From: Novosphingobium sp. FKTRR1
GTDB taxonomy: Bacteria; Pseudomonadota; Alphaproteobacteria; Sphingomonadales; Sphingomonadaceae
NCBI RefSeq assembly: GCF_020404405.1
Contig: NZ_JAIZDA010000001.1
Span: 124,001-188,000, forward strand
DNA: 64,000 bases
Direction: 5' to 3'
This document shows, in pieces, positions 46,491 to 55,169 of the stretch (position 1 is the stretch's first letter; each line of letters opens with the position of its first letter). The position numbers and the translations under genes are program-made. The notes beneath the pieces were generated by a model that saw only the letters and a list, made by a program, of their open reading frames with translations, ran no database searches and was not told the origin of the DNA.

Positions 46491-46518
46491 GCGGCACCTT
46501 GCGGAACTGCAGGCCTCG

Positions 46519-47904
46519 TCACCGGGCGCCCTCATTCCACAGCACTACCCGCAAGGTCTGCAGCAGGATCAGCAGATCGAGGAACGGCGAATAGTTCTTG
46601 GCGTAGTAGAGGTCGTATTCCAGCTTGTGGCGCGAATCCTCGATCGATGCGCCATAGGGATAGTTGATCTGGGCCCAGCCGGTGATGCCCGGCTTCACCA
46701 TGTGGCGTTCGGCATAAAACGGCAGGTGCTCTTCCAGATCGGCCACGAATTCGGGCCGCTCGGGGCGTGGGCCGACGAAGCTCATGTCGCCGCGCAGCAC
46801 TGTCCATGCCTGCGGCAGTTCGTCGATCCGCAACTTGCGGATCAGGCGCCCGATGCGGGTGACGCGCGGGTCTTCCTTGGCCGCCCACTGTGCGCCATTG
46901 GCTTCGGCATCGGTCCGCATCGAGCGCAGCTTGATCAGCTTGAAGTTCTCGCCGTACAGCCCGACGCGGGTCTGGCGGAAAAAGGCGGGGCCCCGGCTGT
47001 CGAGCTTCACCAGAAGCGCGAACAGCACGATCACCGGCGCGGTCAGGGTCAGCAGCAACAAGCTTGCGCAGACATCGAACACCCGTTTCACCGCGCTGGA
47101 AATCATCCGTCCCGACGAGAACCCGTCCGAAAAGATCAGCCAACTGGGATTTACCGTATCAAGATCAACGCGACCGGTCTCGCGCTCCAGAAACGTCGAG
47201 AAATCGCTGACATGGACGCCGGTGGTCTTGATCCGCAGCAGATCCTTGAGCGGCAACGCGTTGCGCCGCTCCTCCAGCGCCAGCACAACCTCGCTTACCC
47301 CCAGATTTTCGACATGGCGGGTAAGATTGTGAAGCGCCTTGCGATTGATCGCTTCTTCGATCACCGGGGGATTGTCGCTCATGCCGACATAGCCGACGAT
47401 CATGAACCCGGCCTCGGGTCGCTCGCCCAGCGTCTTTAGCCGCAGGGCACGTCGCCCGGCGCCAAGCACCAGCACACGCCGCCGGAATGCGGCAGAGCCG
47501 AGCAAACCGCCCAGCATCAGCCGGATCAGCACAAGCAGCGCCATGGCGATGAACATCGCGTAGAACAGGTTTGAGCGCCACAAGGTGTGCCCCGGCAGCA
47601 GGAAATAGACCACCGAAAGCGCGATGATGCCCAGACTGATCGCCACCAGCAACCGTGCCGTGGCATAGCGCATCGAGCGCAGCGCATCCGACCCATAGAC
47701 CCCGACCGCGATCATCGCGGTTTGCACCAGCACCGCGAACACCAGCAGCGGGGTCTTGCGCGAATAGATCTGGCCCGCATCGATGCCGATCTGCTGGGCC
47801 CTCAGCAGAAAGCCCAATTCGCCCGCGGTCACGAGCAAAACGAAGTCGAGCAGCGCCAGAAGCAGCACCGCATTGGGGATATAAAGCTTGAACAGGCGGA
47901 TCAT
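46519..47904 (-). CDS. Exopolysaccharide polyprenyl-phosphate glycosylphosphotransferase (EpsB/WcaJ type)
   Basis: A 461-residue enzyme that transfers a sugar-1-phosphate to undecaprenyl phosphate and so starts an exopolysaccharide repeat unit. Four N-terminal membrane helices and a CoA-binding-like domain (RRVLVLGAGRRALRLK) are followed by one membrane helix. The bacterial sugar transferase domain has FFRQTRVGLYGENFKLIKLRSM, KLRIDELPQAWTVLRGDMSFVGPRPERPEF and KPGITGWAQINYPYG. The family form matches the EpsB-like transferases of PEP-CTERM/XrtA systems. ATG at 47904 fits the family N-terminus MIRLF; a TTG at 47916 is possible. Upstream are the twin palindromes shared with the patatin gene. 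Confidence 0.92.
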   Translation of the reverse strand: MIRLFKLYIPNAVLLLALLDFVLLVTAGELGFLLRAQQIGIDAGQIYSRKTPLLVFAVLVQTAMIAVGVYGSDALRSMRYATARLLVAISLGIIALSVVYFLLPGHTLWRSNLFYAMFIAMALLVLIRLMLGGLLGSAAFRRRVLVLGAGRRALRLKTLGERPEAGFMIVGYVGMSDNPPVIEEAINRKALHNLTRHVENLGVSEVVLALEERRNALPLKDLLRIKTTGVHVSDFSTFLERETGRVDLDTVNPSWLIFSDGFSSGRMISSAVKRVFDVCASLLLLTLTAPVIVLFALLVKLDSRGPAFFRQTRVGLYGENFKLIKLRSMRTDAEANGAQWAAKEDPRVTRIGRLIRKLRIDELPQAWTVLRGDMSFVGPRPERPEFVADLEEHLPFYAERHMVKPGITGWAQINYPYGASIEDSRHKLEYDLYYAKNYSPFLDLLILLQTLRVVLWNEGAR

Positions 47905-47970
47905 GTCTTGAGCCAATCCCCAGGGCGATGAGCGCCCACATGGCCCAGCCTTTAGCGACGAGCCGTAAAC

Positions 47971-48021
47971 TGTCGGTAAATCTGACAGAAAACCGCCTAT
48001 ACCCTGTCAGTATTTCTGACA
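47971..48021. promoter_or_regulatory. Twin 17-bp palindromic sites between epsB-like and patatin genes
   Basis: TGTCGGTAAATCTGACA (47971-47987) and TGTCAGTATTTCTGACA (48005-48021) are two copies of one near-palindrome, TGTC(A/G)GTA(A/T)(A/T)TCTGACA. Their centres are 34 bp apart, about three helical turns on the same face. They lie in the 216-bp gap between two divergent genes. Paired inverted sites are typical of activators such as NtrC-family enhancers, and PrsR is encoded in the adjacent operon, so PrsR is the first candidate. No convincing sigma-54 GG-N10-GC promoter was found. Confidence 0.65.
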
Positions 48022-48120
48022 AGTAGCAGGCCAAGTTGCAACTCAGGCTACAACCGATGCCGATGCATCATTGTGCCAACGGGGCTGGCGGCCAGGTCTG
48101 GCCGGTGCCATGGTGCCACC

Positions 48121-50445
48121 ATGCGGCAGAAGGAACTGCGCGTTGCGCTGGTCTGCTACGGCGGCATCAGCCTCGCGGTATACATGCACGGCGTGACCAA
48201 GGAAATCTGGCACGCCGCACGCGCCAGCCGGGCGATGCACCGGGGCGATCCCCCGACCGCTGCAGGCGACGCTTGTGGCGTGCAAACCGTTTACCGCCAT
48301 CTGTTCGATCTGCTGGGGCAGGAACGCGGTCTGAAACTGCGCCTGTTGCCCGACATCATCGCCGGGGCCAGCGCCGGTGGCGTCAACGGCGTATTCCTGG
48401 CGCAAGCCCTGATCAGCGGACAAAGTCTTGAGCCGCTCACCCGCCTCTGGCTTGAGAAGGCCGATGTCGATGTGCTGCTCGATCCTGATGCCAAGCCATG
48501 GAGCCGTTTTGCCAAGATCTGGGCGCAGCCGCTGGTCTGGTTCCTGCTCAAGCGGCCCGGCAACGTCGTCTCGCGCACCGTGCCAGCCGAAACCCGCGCC
48601 GAAGTACGCCTGAAGGTTTCGCGCCTGATCCGTGCGCGCTGGTTTGCTCCGCCGTTCAGCGGCATCGGCTTTTCGCGGCTTCTGGCCGATGCGCTGGCCG
48701 CGATGGCGCAAGCGGGCAGCGATGGTGAGGCGCTTTTGCCACCCGGCCATCCGCTTGACCTGCTCGTGACCACGACTGATTTCAACGGCCACCCCGAGGA
48801 ATTGCAGCTCAACAGCCCGCCCGTGGTCGAAGAGAGCGAGCACCGCCTCGCCATCGGCTTTCGCGCCGTGGCGGGCCAATCTGCGGTCATCGCGCCCGAT
48901 GCCGAGCTGGTGCTGGCGGCGCGCGCCACCGCCAGCTTTCCGGGCGCTTTCCCGCCGTTGCAAGTGGCCGAGATCGACCAGCTGGTGGCCGAGCGGCAAA
49001 AGAACTGGCCGACACGCGAAGCATTCTTGCGACGGATCATGCCCAGCCGCTGGCGCCGTGCGCTGGTGGCGGACGCCGCGCTGGTCGATGGTGCGGTACT
49101 GGTCAACCGCCCCTTCGCGCAGGCCATGGACGTGCTGCGCGATCGTCCGGCCCAGCGAGAGGTGGACCGCCGCTTCGTCTATATCGACCCCAGCCCCGAA
49201 CACATTGGCATCGACGGGCGTCATGGCCGCACGGTCGGCTTCTTTTCGGCGATTTTCGGCGCGCTTTCGTCGATCCCGCGCGAACAGCCGATCCGCGACA
49301 ACCTCGAATCGCTCGGCCGCATCTCGCGTGAGCGGGAGCGGATGCGCGGTATCGTCGACGCGTTGCGGCCCGATATCGACGCAGCGGTCGAACGGCTGTT
49401 CGGCCACACCCTGTTTTTCGATCAGCCCAGCCCCAAACGTCTGACTGCATGGCGCAACAGGGCGCAGCAGGCCGCGGCCGAACAGGCTGGCTTCGCCTTC
49501 CACGGCTATGGTCAGGTCAAGTTGACGGGCATGGTCGCCGATCTTGCCCAAGTCATCGCCGAAGCCGCGCCCGAATGCGGCCGCGCGCAGGATATCGAGT
49601 CCGCGCTGTGGCAGCACCTGCGCGCTCAGGGTCTTGATCGTCCGGCGGCCGCGAGGGGTGGTGCCACGCCGGCCGCAATCGAGCTCTACCGTGATCACGA
49701 CATCGCGTTTCGCATCCGCCGCTTGAAGCTGCTGGCGCGGCGGCTGGCGCACGATTGGGAAGATGGTGAAGGCATTGCCCGTCCCGCGCGTGAAGCGGCG
49801 CGCGAAACGGTGTTCCAAGCGCAGGCCCTGTATCAGGCGCGGATCTCGGGCGCCACGCTCGGCACGGACTTCCCCGCGATCGCCGCGCAAGTCCGTGCCG
49901 ACCCCGCTAGCGTGCTGCGCGCCATTGCCGAGAGGCGCGATCTGCGCGCGGTCGATCTGCTGGTTGACGGCATGATCGTTGCCGCTTTGCAGGGGATGGA
50001 GCGCCCGCTGCGCCGCCGCTTCCTGTATGCCTATCTCGGCTTTCCGTTCTACGACATCGCCACCCTGCCCTTGCTGCAAGGCGAGGGAATGGGCGAGTTC
50101 GACCCGATCAAGGTTGACCGTATTTCGCCCGAAGACGCCATTTCGATCCGCGCCGGGGGCACCCGCGCGTGCCTGCGAGGTGTCGAATTCTTCCATTTCG
50201 GCGCATTTTTCAGCCGTGCCTATCGCGAGAACGATTATCTATGGGGCCGCCTGCACGGTGCGGAGCGGATGATCGACCTGATCGCATCGACGGCCGATCA
50301 GCCTTTGGACAATGCCGTACTCCGCCTGATCAAGCGCGACGCATTCCTTGCCATCCTGCATGAAGAAAAGGCCCGGCTCCATGCGGAACCGGGCCTTGTC
50401 GAACGGGTGATAGGCGAAGTCGAAACCGCCTTTGCCGATGGCTGA
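48121..50445 (+). CDS. Patatin-like phospholipase-related protein
   Basis: A 774-residue protein. The patatin fold begins ELRVALVCYGGISLAVYMHGVTKEIW, with the nucleophile Ser in IIAGASAGGVNGVFLA (GxSxG) and the dyad Asp in DAALVDGAVLVN. The long second half is helical and characteristic of the patatin-related family TIGR03607. The likely activity is hydrolysis of acyl ester lipids in the cytosol or at the membrane. ATG at 48121 was chosen as the upstream frame extension is not conserved. It is divergent from the epsB-like gene and convergent with dnaJ; its last codons contain the dnaJ terminator hairpin. Confidence 0.85.
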   Translation: MRQKELRVALVCYGGISLAVYMHGVTKEIWHAARASRAMHRGDPPTAAGDACGVQTVYRHLFDLLGQERGLKLRLLPDIIAGASAGGVNGVFLAQALISGQSLEPLTRLWLEKADVDVLLDPDAKPWSRFAKIWAQPLVWFLLKRPGNVVSRTVPAETRAEVRLKVSRLIRARWFAPPFSGIGFSRLLADALAAMAQAGSDGEALLPPGHPLDLLVTTTDFNGHPEELQLNSPPVVEESEHRLAIGFRAVAGQSAVIAPDAELVLAARATASFPGAFPPLQVAEIDQLVAERQKNWPTREAFLRRIMPSRWRRALVADAALVDGAVLVNRPFAQAMDVLRDRPAQREVDRRFVYIDPSPEHIGIDGRHGRTVGFFSAIFGALSSIPREQPIRDNLESLGRISRERERMRGIVDALRPDIDAAVERLFGHTLFFDQPSPKRLTAWRNRAQQAAAEQAGFAFHGYGQVKLTGMVADLAQVIAEAAPECGRAQDIESALWQHLRAQGLDRPAAARGGATPAAIELYRDHDIAFRIRRLKLLARRLAHDWEDGEGIARPAREAARETVFQAQALYQARISGATLGTDFPAIAAQVRADPASVLRAIAERRDLRAVDLLVDGMIVAALQGMERPLRRRFLYAYLGFPFYDIATLPLLQGEGMGEFDPIKVDRISPEDAISIRAGGTRACLRGVEFFHFGAFFSRAYRENDYLWGRLHGAERMIDLIASTADQPLDNAVLRLIKRDAFLAILHEEKARLHAEPGLVERVIGEVETAFADG
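50366..50399 (-). terminator. dnaJ terminator inside the patatin gene 3' end
   Basis: On the minus strand a 9-bp stem AAGGCCCGG/CCGGGCCTT (50368-50376 and 50389-50397), with further pairing in the loop, is followed by TTTTCTT. It lies about 64 bases after the dnaJ stop, yet within the coding sequence of the convergent patatin gene. Confidence 0.7.
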
Positions 50446-50462
50446 CCAGTGCTGACCGACGA

Positions 50463-51596
50463 CTATTCCGTCAGGTCGGTCCACACATCCTTGAGCCGCT
50501 CGAAAAAGCCCTTGGACTGCGGACTTTCATCGCCGGTTTCGGTGGCCTGAAACTCGCGCAACAGCTCTTTCTGCTTCGCGCTGAGCTTGGTCGGGGTTTC
50601 GACCTGAATCTCGACGACAAGATCGCCAAAACCGCGCCCTTGCAGCACCGGCATACCCGCGCCGCGCTTGCGCAACTGCTTGCCCGACTGGATACCCGGC
50701 GAAATCTCGATCACGTGGCGCTGCCCGTCGAGCCCGGGAATCTCGATCGAACCACCCAGCGATGCGGTGGTGAAGCTGATCGGCGCGCGGGTCAGCAAGG
50801 TCGTGCCATCGCGCTCGAACACGCGGTGCCGCGCCACTTGCAGGAAGATATAGAGATCGCCAGCCGGAGCGCCCGCCGGTCCGGCCTCGCCCTTGCCAGA
50901 CAAGCGGATGCGGGTGCCGTTGTCGACGCCCGGCGGAATCTTGATCTCAAGCTTCTGCTCGGCATCGACGCGGCCTTCACCGCGACAGGCGCGGCAGGGC
51001 GTCTCGATCACCTCGCCCCGCCCATGGCAGTTGGGACAAGTGCGCTCGACCATGAAGAAGCCTTGCTGCGCCCTGACTTTGCCTTGCCCGCCGCACAAGT
51101 TGCAGCGCCGCGCGGACGTGCCCGGCTGCGCTCCGCTGCCATGGCAGGGCTCGCACGTCTGGGCCACTTCGACGGCAATCTCGGTGGTCTTGCCGTGAAA
51201 GGCATCCTCCAGCGAGACTTCCATGTTGTAGCGCAAGTCGGCGCCGCGCCGCGATTGCTGCCGCCCGCCACCAAAGCCGCCGCCAAAGAACGTCTCGAAA
51301 ATGTCGCCAAGGTCGGAGAAGCCTTCGCCCCCGCCGAACCCGCCGCCACCGCCGCCCGGACCGCCTTGCTGGAACGCCGCGTGGCCATATCGGTCATAGG
51401 CGGCGCGTTTTTGCGGATCGGAGAGGCAGGCATAAGCCTCGTTGATCTGCTTGAACTTCGCCTCGCTGTCACCGCAGCCCGGATTCTTGTCCGGGTGCCA
51501 CTTCATCGCCAGCTTGCGGAACGCGGACTTGAGCGTCTTGTCGTCCGCAGTGCGCTCGACTTCGAGCAATTCGTAGTAGTCGATTTCAGTCGACAT
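50463..51596 (-). CDS. dnaJ: Chaperone protein DnaJ
   Basis: A 377-residue type I Hsp40 that delivers substrates to DnaK and stimulates its ATPase. It has a J domain with HPD in RKLAMKWHPDKNPG, a Gly/Phe-rich linker (GGPGGGGGGFGGGEGFSDLGDIFETFFGGGFGG), four zinc-finger CxxCxGxG repeats (CEPCHGSG, CNLCGGQG, CPNCHGRG, CRACRGEG), then the client-binding C-terminal domains. ATG at 51596 gives the canonical start. It lies 71 bases downstream of dnaK, with a hairpin between them. Confidence 0.98.
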   Translation of the reverse strand: MSTEIDYYELLEVERTADDKTLKSAFRKLAMKWHPDKNPGCGDSEAKFKQINEAYACLSDPQKRAAYDRYGHAAFQQGGPGGGGGGFGGGEGFSDLGDIFETFFGGGFGGGRQQSRRGADLRYNMEVSLEDAFHGKTTEIAVEVAQTCEPCHGSGAQPGTSARRCNLCGGQGKVRAQQGFFMVERTCPNCHGRGEVIETPCRACRGEGRVDAEQKLEIKIPPGVDNGTRIRLSGKGEAGPAGAPAGDLYIFLQVARHRVFERDGTTLLTRAPISFTTASLGGSIEIPGLDGQRHVIEISPGIQSGKQLRKRGAGMPVLQGRGFGDLVVEIQVETPTKLSAKQKELLREFQATETGDESPQSKGFFERLKDVWTDLTE

Positions 51597-51617
51597 TGCG
51601 TATTCCTGTACCCGCGG

Positions 51618-51650
51618 TCCTCCGCCCGTACCCATGGCACCGGCGGAGGA
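51618..51650 (-). promoter_or_regulatory. Intercistronic hairpin between dnaK and dnaJ
   Basis: A 9-bp perfect stem, TCCTCCGCC (51618-51626) with GGCGGAGGA (51642-51650), and a 15-base loop lies in the 71-bp gap. It lacks a U-tract. Similar hairpins in other dnaKJ operons act as partial terminators or protect the dnaK end of the mRNA. Confidence 0.5.
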
Positions 51651-51667
51651 TCCCGATCATCGCAACA

Positions 51668-53575
51668 TCACTTGCTATCGTCGACTTCCGAGAATTCGGC
51701 ATCAACCACACCGTCATCGGCCTTGGGCCCTTCAGCCCCCGGCGAGGCACCGGCGGCCTGCTCCTTCTCGTAGATCGCCTGCCCCATCTTCATCGCCTTT
51801 TCGGTCAAGGCCTGGGTCTTGGCATTCATGTCGTCCACGTCGCCGCCTTCGATCGCCTTCTTGGCATCGACGATGGCAGCCTCGATCTCGGCCTTGAGGC
51901 TGGCGTCGATCTTGTCGCCATTCTCTTCAAGCTGGCGCTCGGTAGCATGGACGAGGCTGTCGGCGTTGTTCTTCGCCTCGGCCGATTCACGGCGCTTCTT
52001 ATCATCGGCGGCAAAGCGTTCGGCATCCTTGACCATCTGGTCGATGTCGGCATCGGACAGACCGCCCGAAGCCTGAATGCGGATCTGCTGTTCCTTGCCG
52101 GTGCCCTTGTCCTTGGCCGAGACGTTGACAATGCCGTTGGCGTCGATGTCGAACGTCACCTCGATCTGCGGCACGCCGCGCCGTGCGGGCGGAATGCCGA
52201 CAAGGTCGAACTGGCCAAGGATCTTGTTGTCCTGCGCCATTTCGCGTTCGCCCTGGAACACGCGGATGGTGACAGCCTGCTGGTTGTCCTCTGCGGTCGA
52301 GTAGACTTGGCTCTTCTTCGTCGGGATCGTGGTGTTGCGGTCGATCATGCGGGTCATGATGCCGCCCAGCGTCTCGATCCCCAGCGAAAGCGGGGTCACG
52401 TCGAGCAGCAGCACGTCCTTGACGTCACCCTGCAGCACGCCGGCCTGAATGGCCGCGCCCATGGCGACGACTTCGTCCGGGTTCACGCCGGTGTGCGGAT
52501 CCTTGCCGAAGAAGTCCTTCACCACTTCGCGCACGCGCGGCATGCGGGTCATGCCGCCGACGAGCACGACTTCGTCGATGTCCTTGGCGGTGAGCCCGGC
52601 ATCGGCCAGCGCCTTGCGGCAGGGTTCCAGCGTCCGCTCGATCAGCTTGCCGACCAGCCGTTCAAGGTCCGAACGGGTGATCGTTTCGACCAGATGCAGC
52701 GGCGTGGTGCTTCCACCTTCCATGCGCGCGGTGATGAACGGCAGGTTGATTTCGGTGGTCTGCGCCGAGGACAGCTCGATCTTGGCCTTTTCGGCAGCTT
52801 CCTTCAAGCGCTGCAAAGCGAGCTTGTCGCCGCGCAGGTCCAGGCCTTCCTTGGACTTGAACTTGTCGGCCAGATATTCGACCACTGCGGTGTCGAAATC
52901 TTCACCGCCCAGGAACGTGTCGCCGTTGGTGGACTTCACCTCGAACACGCCGTCACCGATTTCGAGAACCGAGATGTCGAACGTACCGCCGCCAAGGTCA
53001 TAGACCGCGATCGTCTTGCCGTCCTGCTTGTCGAGGCCATAGGCCAGCGCCGCAGCGGTCGGCTCGTTGATGATGCGCAGCACTTCAAGACCGGCGATCT
53101 GCCCGGCGTCCTTGGTTGCCTGACGCTGGGCGTCGTTGAAGTAGGCCGGAACGGTGATGACCGCCTGCGTCACGGTTTCGCCCAGATAGCTCTCGGCGGT
53201 TTCCTTCATCTTTTGAAGGGTATAGGCCGAAATCTGCGACGGGCTGTAATCTTGACCACCGGCCTTGACCCAGGCGTCGCCATTCTTGCCCTTGGTGATG
53301 CTGTAAGGGACCAGCTCGGTGTCCTTCTGGGTCAGCGGATCATCGAAACGACGACCGATCAGACGCTTGACCGCAAAGATGGTGTTATCCGGGTTGGTCA
53401 CGGCCTGACGCTTGGCCGGCTGGCCGATCAGGCGCTCACCGTCCTTCGTGAAAGCCACGATCGAAGGCGTGGTGCGCGCGCCTTCGGAATTCTCGATGAC
53501 CTTGGGCACGCCGCCATCCATGACCGCAACGCAGCTGTTGGTGGTGCCAAGGTCGATACCAATAACTTTAGCCAT
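51668..53575 (-). CDS. dnaK: Chaperone protein DnaK (Hsp70)
   Basis: A 635-residue Hsp70. The N-terminal ATPase domain begins [22 protein letters not shown]. Later signatures include [32 protein letters not shown] and [15 protein letters not shown]. The linker [18 protein letters not shown], the substrate-binding domain and the C-terminal lid end in the family-typical EFSEVDD. ATG at 53575 follows GGGGAA. It cooperates with DnaJ (next gene) and GrpE (encoded at 55.2 kb). An RpoH-like promoter is seen 84 bases upstream. Confidence 0.99.
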   Translation of the reverse strand: MAKVIGIDLGTTNSCVAVMDGGVPKVIENSEGARTTPSIVAFTKDGERLIGQPAKRQAVTNPDNTIFAVKRLIGRRFDDPLTQKDTELVPYSITKGKNGDAWVKAGGQDYSPSQISAYTLQKMKETAESYLGETVTQAVITVPAYFNDAQRQATKDAGQIAGLEVLRIINEPTAAALAYGLDKQDGKTIAVYDLGGGTFDISVLEIGDGVFEVKSTNGDTFLGGEDFDTAVVEYLADKFKSKEGLDLRGDKLALQRLKEAAEKAKIELSSAQTTEINLPFITARMEGGSTTPLHLVETITRSDLERLVGKLIERTLEPCRKALADAGLTAKDIDEVVLVGGMTRMPRVREVVKDFFGKDPHTGVNPDEVVAMGAAIQAGVLQGDVKDVLLLDVTPLSLGIETLGGIMTRMIDRNTTIPTKKSQVYSTAEDNQQAVTIRVFQGEREMAQDNKILGQFDLVGIPPARRGVPQIEVTFDIDANGIVNVSAKDKGTGKEQQIRIQASGGLSDADIDQMVKDAERFAADDKKRRESAEAKNNADSLVHATERQLEENGDKIDASLKAEIEAAIVDAKKAIEGGDVDDMNAKTQALTEKAMKMGQAIYEKEQAAGASPGAEGPKADDGVVDAEFSEVDDSK

Positions 53576-53665
53576 GATTCCCCATATCCTTACCAAGCCA
53601 GACACTGCGCCCGGACGGGGTTCCCCGATTGGGCGAACGCCGGTTTCGCAGCTCTTCAAGGGGCG

Positions 53666-53693
53666 ATATAGGTGTGCATCGCCTTGGCACAAG
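53666..53693 (-). promoter_or_regulatory. Candidate RpoH promoter of dnaK
   Basis: On the minus strand CTTGTG (53688-53693) and CTATAT (53666-53671) are separated by exactly 16 bases. This resembles the alphaproteobacterial heat-shock consensus CTTG(A/T)-N16-C(T/C)TATNT. The start would be near 53659, giving an 84-base dnaK leader. Confidence 0.6.
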
Positions 53694-53752
53694 ACCTCCA
53701 CTCGCCTACCAGTGCCGTGTTTGCATCACCTTTTTCATCACGGAGCCGATCC

Positions 53753-54292
53753 ATGCGCCTGCATCGTCTTGTCCTGCCTTCGATCATGGTTGCAACGCTG
53801 GCGCTGGGCGGCTGCGGTCAGAAAGCGGCCGAGCCAAGTGCGACTGCAACCGAGACGGCAGACGCCCTCTCGACCGGCCCGACCGCGCCTGCCGGGCTGC
53901 TGGTCGATGATGCGACGGTCAAGCTGCCCGCTGTGGCAGGCAACCCGGGCGTTGCCTATTTCACGCTGAGCCAAAGCAGCGGCCCGGCGCAAAAGGTCGT
54001 GGCGGTTCATGTCGATGGGTTCGAGCGCGCCGAAATTCATGAAAGCCGCACCGAAGGCGGTGTCTCGACCATGGCAAAGGTCGATTCGGTCACTGTTTCG
54101 CCCGACAAGCCAGCCGAGTTCAAGCCCGGCGGCTTTCACGTCATGCTGTTTGACGCGAAGAACGCTCCCAAGGTCGGCGACACCGTCGAGATCACGCTGA
54201 CGCTGGACAATGGCGACAAGATCAGCGCATCGGCCAAGGTCGAGGGTGCTGGCGGTGGCGATGACGGCATGGCCGGCATGGATCACATGTGA
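53753..54292 (+). CDS. Copper chaperone PCu(A)C lipoprotein
   Basis: A 179-residue lipoprotein. The signal peptide ends in a lipobox (LALGGC, Cys21). The mature part is a PCu(A)C cupredoxin-like domain with the copper motif His-x10-Met-x21-His-x-Met: HESRTEGGVSTM, then FKPGGFHVMLF. These periplasmic chaperones give Cu(I) to the Cu(A) or Cu(B) centre of cytochrome c oxidase, often with Sco proteins. The Met/Asp/His-rich tail (GMAGMDHM) may bind copper too. ATG at 53753 follows CGGAG. The stop overlaps the next gene's GTG start by 4 bases. Confidence 0.9.
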   Translation: MRLHRLVLPSIMVATLALGGCGQKAAEPSATATETADALSTGPTAPAGLLVDDATVKLPAVAGNPGVAYFTLSQSSGPAQKVVAVHVDGFERAEIHESRTEGGVSTMAKVDSVTVSPDKPAEFKPGGFHVMLFDAKNAPKVGDTVEITLTLDNGDKISASAKVEGAGGGDDGMAGMDHM

Positions 54293-54816
54293 CCACGCCC
54301 GCAGGGGGCGAACGTCCGCTGAGCGCAAGTGAGGTCGATCTGGTCGGTTCGGTCTTTGGCGACGGCGTGGATTGTGCCCCCGTGCGTTTGCGGCGACGCC
54401 GGTTCATGCCGTTCCAGCCAGCGCACACCGTGATGGCGCCGATGGGGCATATCCACTTCCATCCGGCCAGTCCGCATTGGCGCGAGGATTTTGCGGTCGC
54501 ACCGGCGGGGCTGCAGGGACTGTTCATCCACGAGATGACGCATGTCTGGCAGGCGCAACGGCGCGGCCGCTGGTATTTGCCGCTGCGGCGCCATCCGTTC
54601 TGCCGTTATGCCTATCGGTTGCGGCCCGATTGGCACCTGACAGATTACGGTCTGGAGCAGCAGGCGGAGATCGTCGCCCACGCATTTCTGGCACGGATCG
54701 GCGCGTTTACGCCCGAAGACGGGCAAGCCCCCCTGCTGGAGCAGCTTGCCCTCTCCGTCCGGTACCTCGATCAGCAGCGTACGCGGTATTCACGGCCCCG
54801 GTCGTTGCGGCGATAG
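54289..54816 (+). CDS. HExxH metallopeptidase-like protein (vgr-related protein of sphingomonads)
   Basis: A 175-residue protein with a zinc-peptidase-like motif HEMTHVWQ (about residues 80-87) and a downstream Glu/His segment YGLEQQAEIVAHAF that could give the third ligand. The N-terminal half is Arg/His-rich (GHIHFHPASPHW). I recall sphingomonad proteins of this type annotated as vgr-related, without tested function. No signal peptide is seen. GTG at 54289 overlaps the PCu(A)C gene stop, so translation is coupled. Its 3' end overlaps the convergent glycine-zipper gene by 46 bases. Confidence 0.75.
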   Translation: MTTPAGGERPLSASEVDLVGSVFGDGVDCAPVRLRRRRFMPFQPAHTVMAPMGHIHFHPASPHWREDFAVAPAGLQGLFIHEMTHVWQAQRRGRWYLPLRRHPFCRYAYRLRPDWHLTDYGLEQQAEIVAHAFLARIGAFTPEDGQAPLLEQLALSVRYLDQQRTRYSRPRSLRR

Positions 54817-55028
54817 CAATGGCCGTTCTTCTTGATCAGCGAGCCGCCGACCCCGCCGATGGCCGCGCCTACAGCGGCACCAGCCAGCGGATCGCCACCG
54901 GTCGCAGCGCCCAGTATCGCGCCACCGGCACCACCGGCCAGCGCGCCTTCGCCGCCATAGTTCGAGGCGCAACCACCAAGCGCAAGGGCACCGGCAGCGG
55001 CGAGCGGAATGAACCAACGATGTTGCAT
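54771..55028 (-). CDS. Glycine-zipper lipoprotein
   Basis: An 85-residue outer-membrane-type lipoprotein. The signal peptide ends in the lipobox LALGGC (Cys20). A glycine-zipper segment (GGAGGAILGAATGGDPLAGAAVGAAIGGVGGSL), typical of Gly-zipper proteins that insert into membranes, is followed by a basic, Cys-containing tail (CYRRNDRGREYRVRC). ATG at 55028 has AAGGAG about 9 bases upstream. Its 3' end lies within the last 46 bases of the convergent HExxH gene. Confidence 0.8.
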   Translation of the reverse strand: MQHRWFIPLAAAGALALGGCASNYGGEGALAGGAGGAILGAATGGDPLAGAAVGAAIGGVGGSLIKKNGHCYRRNDRGREYRVRC

Positions 55029-55108
55029 GAGGCATGCTCCTTCTAAAAGCGTATGCCTCAGGAACGTGTGGCGGCCCCGGTTGTTCCTGCTTTCCCGTCT
55101 AGCCAAGG

Positions 55109-55144
55109 CAAAACGGCCGCCCCGCAATGAAGCGGAACGGCCGT
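55109..55144 (-). terminator. Terminator after grpE
   Basis: On the minus strand ACGGCCG and CGGCCGT form the outer stem (55113-55119 with 55138-55144) and CCGC/GCGG the inner one. TTTT follows directly. It lies about 26 bases after the grpE stop, ending the hrcA-grpE unit. Confidence 0.8.
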
Positions 55145-55169
55145 CCAAACCTGCTGAAATCCGCTGCGC

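Noticed and set aside
47905..48120. Sigma-54 promoter (TGGCAC-N5-TTGCW) near the twin palindromes
   Set aside because: Only weak GG-N10-GC matches were found on either strand, not enough to call.
48043..50196. Minus-strand open frame of about 717 codons opposite the patatin gene
   Set aside because: It has no recognisable domain; the plus strand carries GxSxG and DGA motifs in the right order.
51596..53671. Plus-strand open frame of about 690 codons opposite dnaK
   Set aside because: Long antisense frames opposite dnaK are a known artefact of its codon use. The translation has no domain and the dnaK frame is fully conserved.
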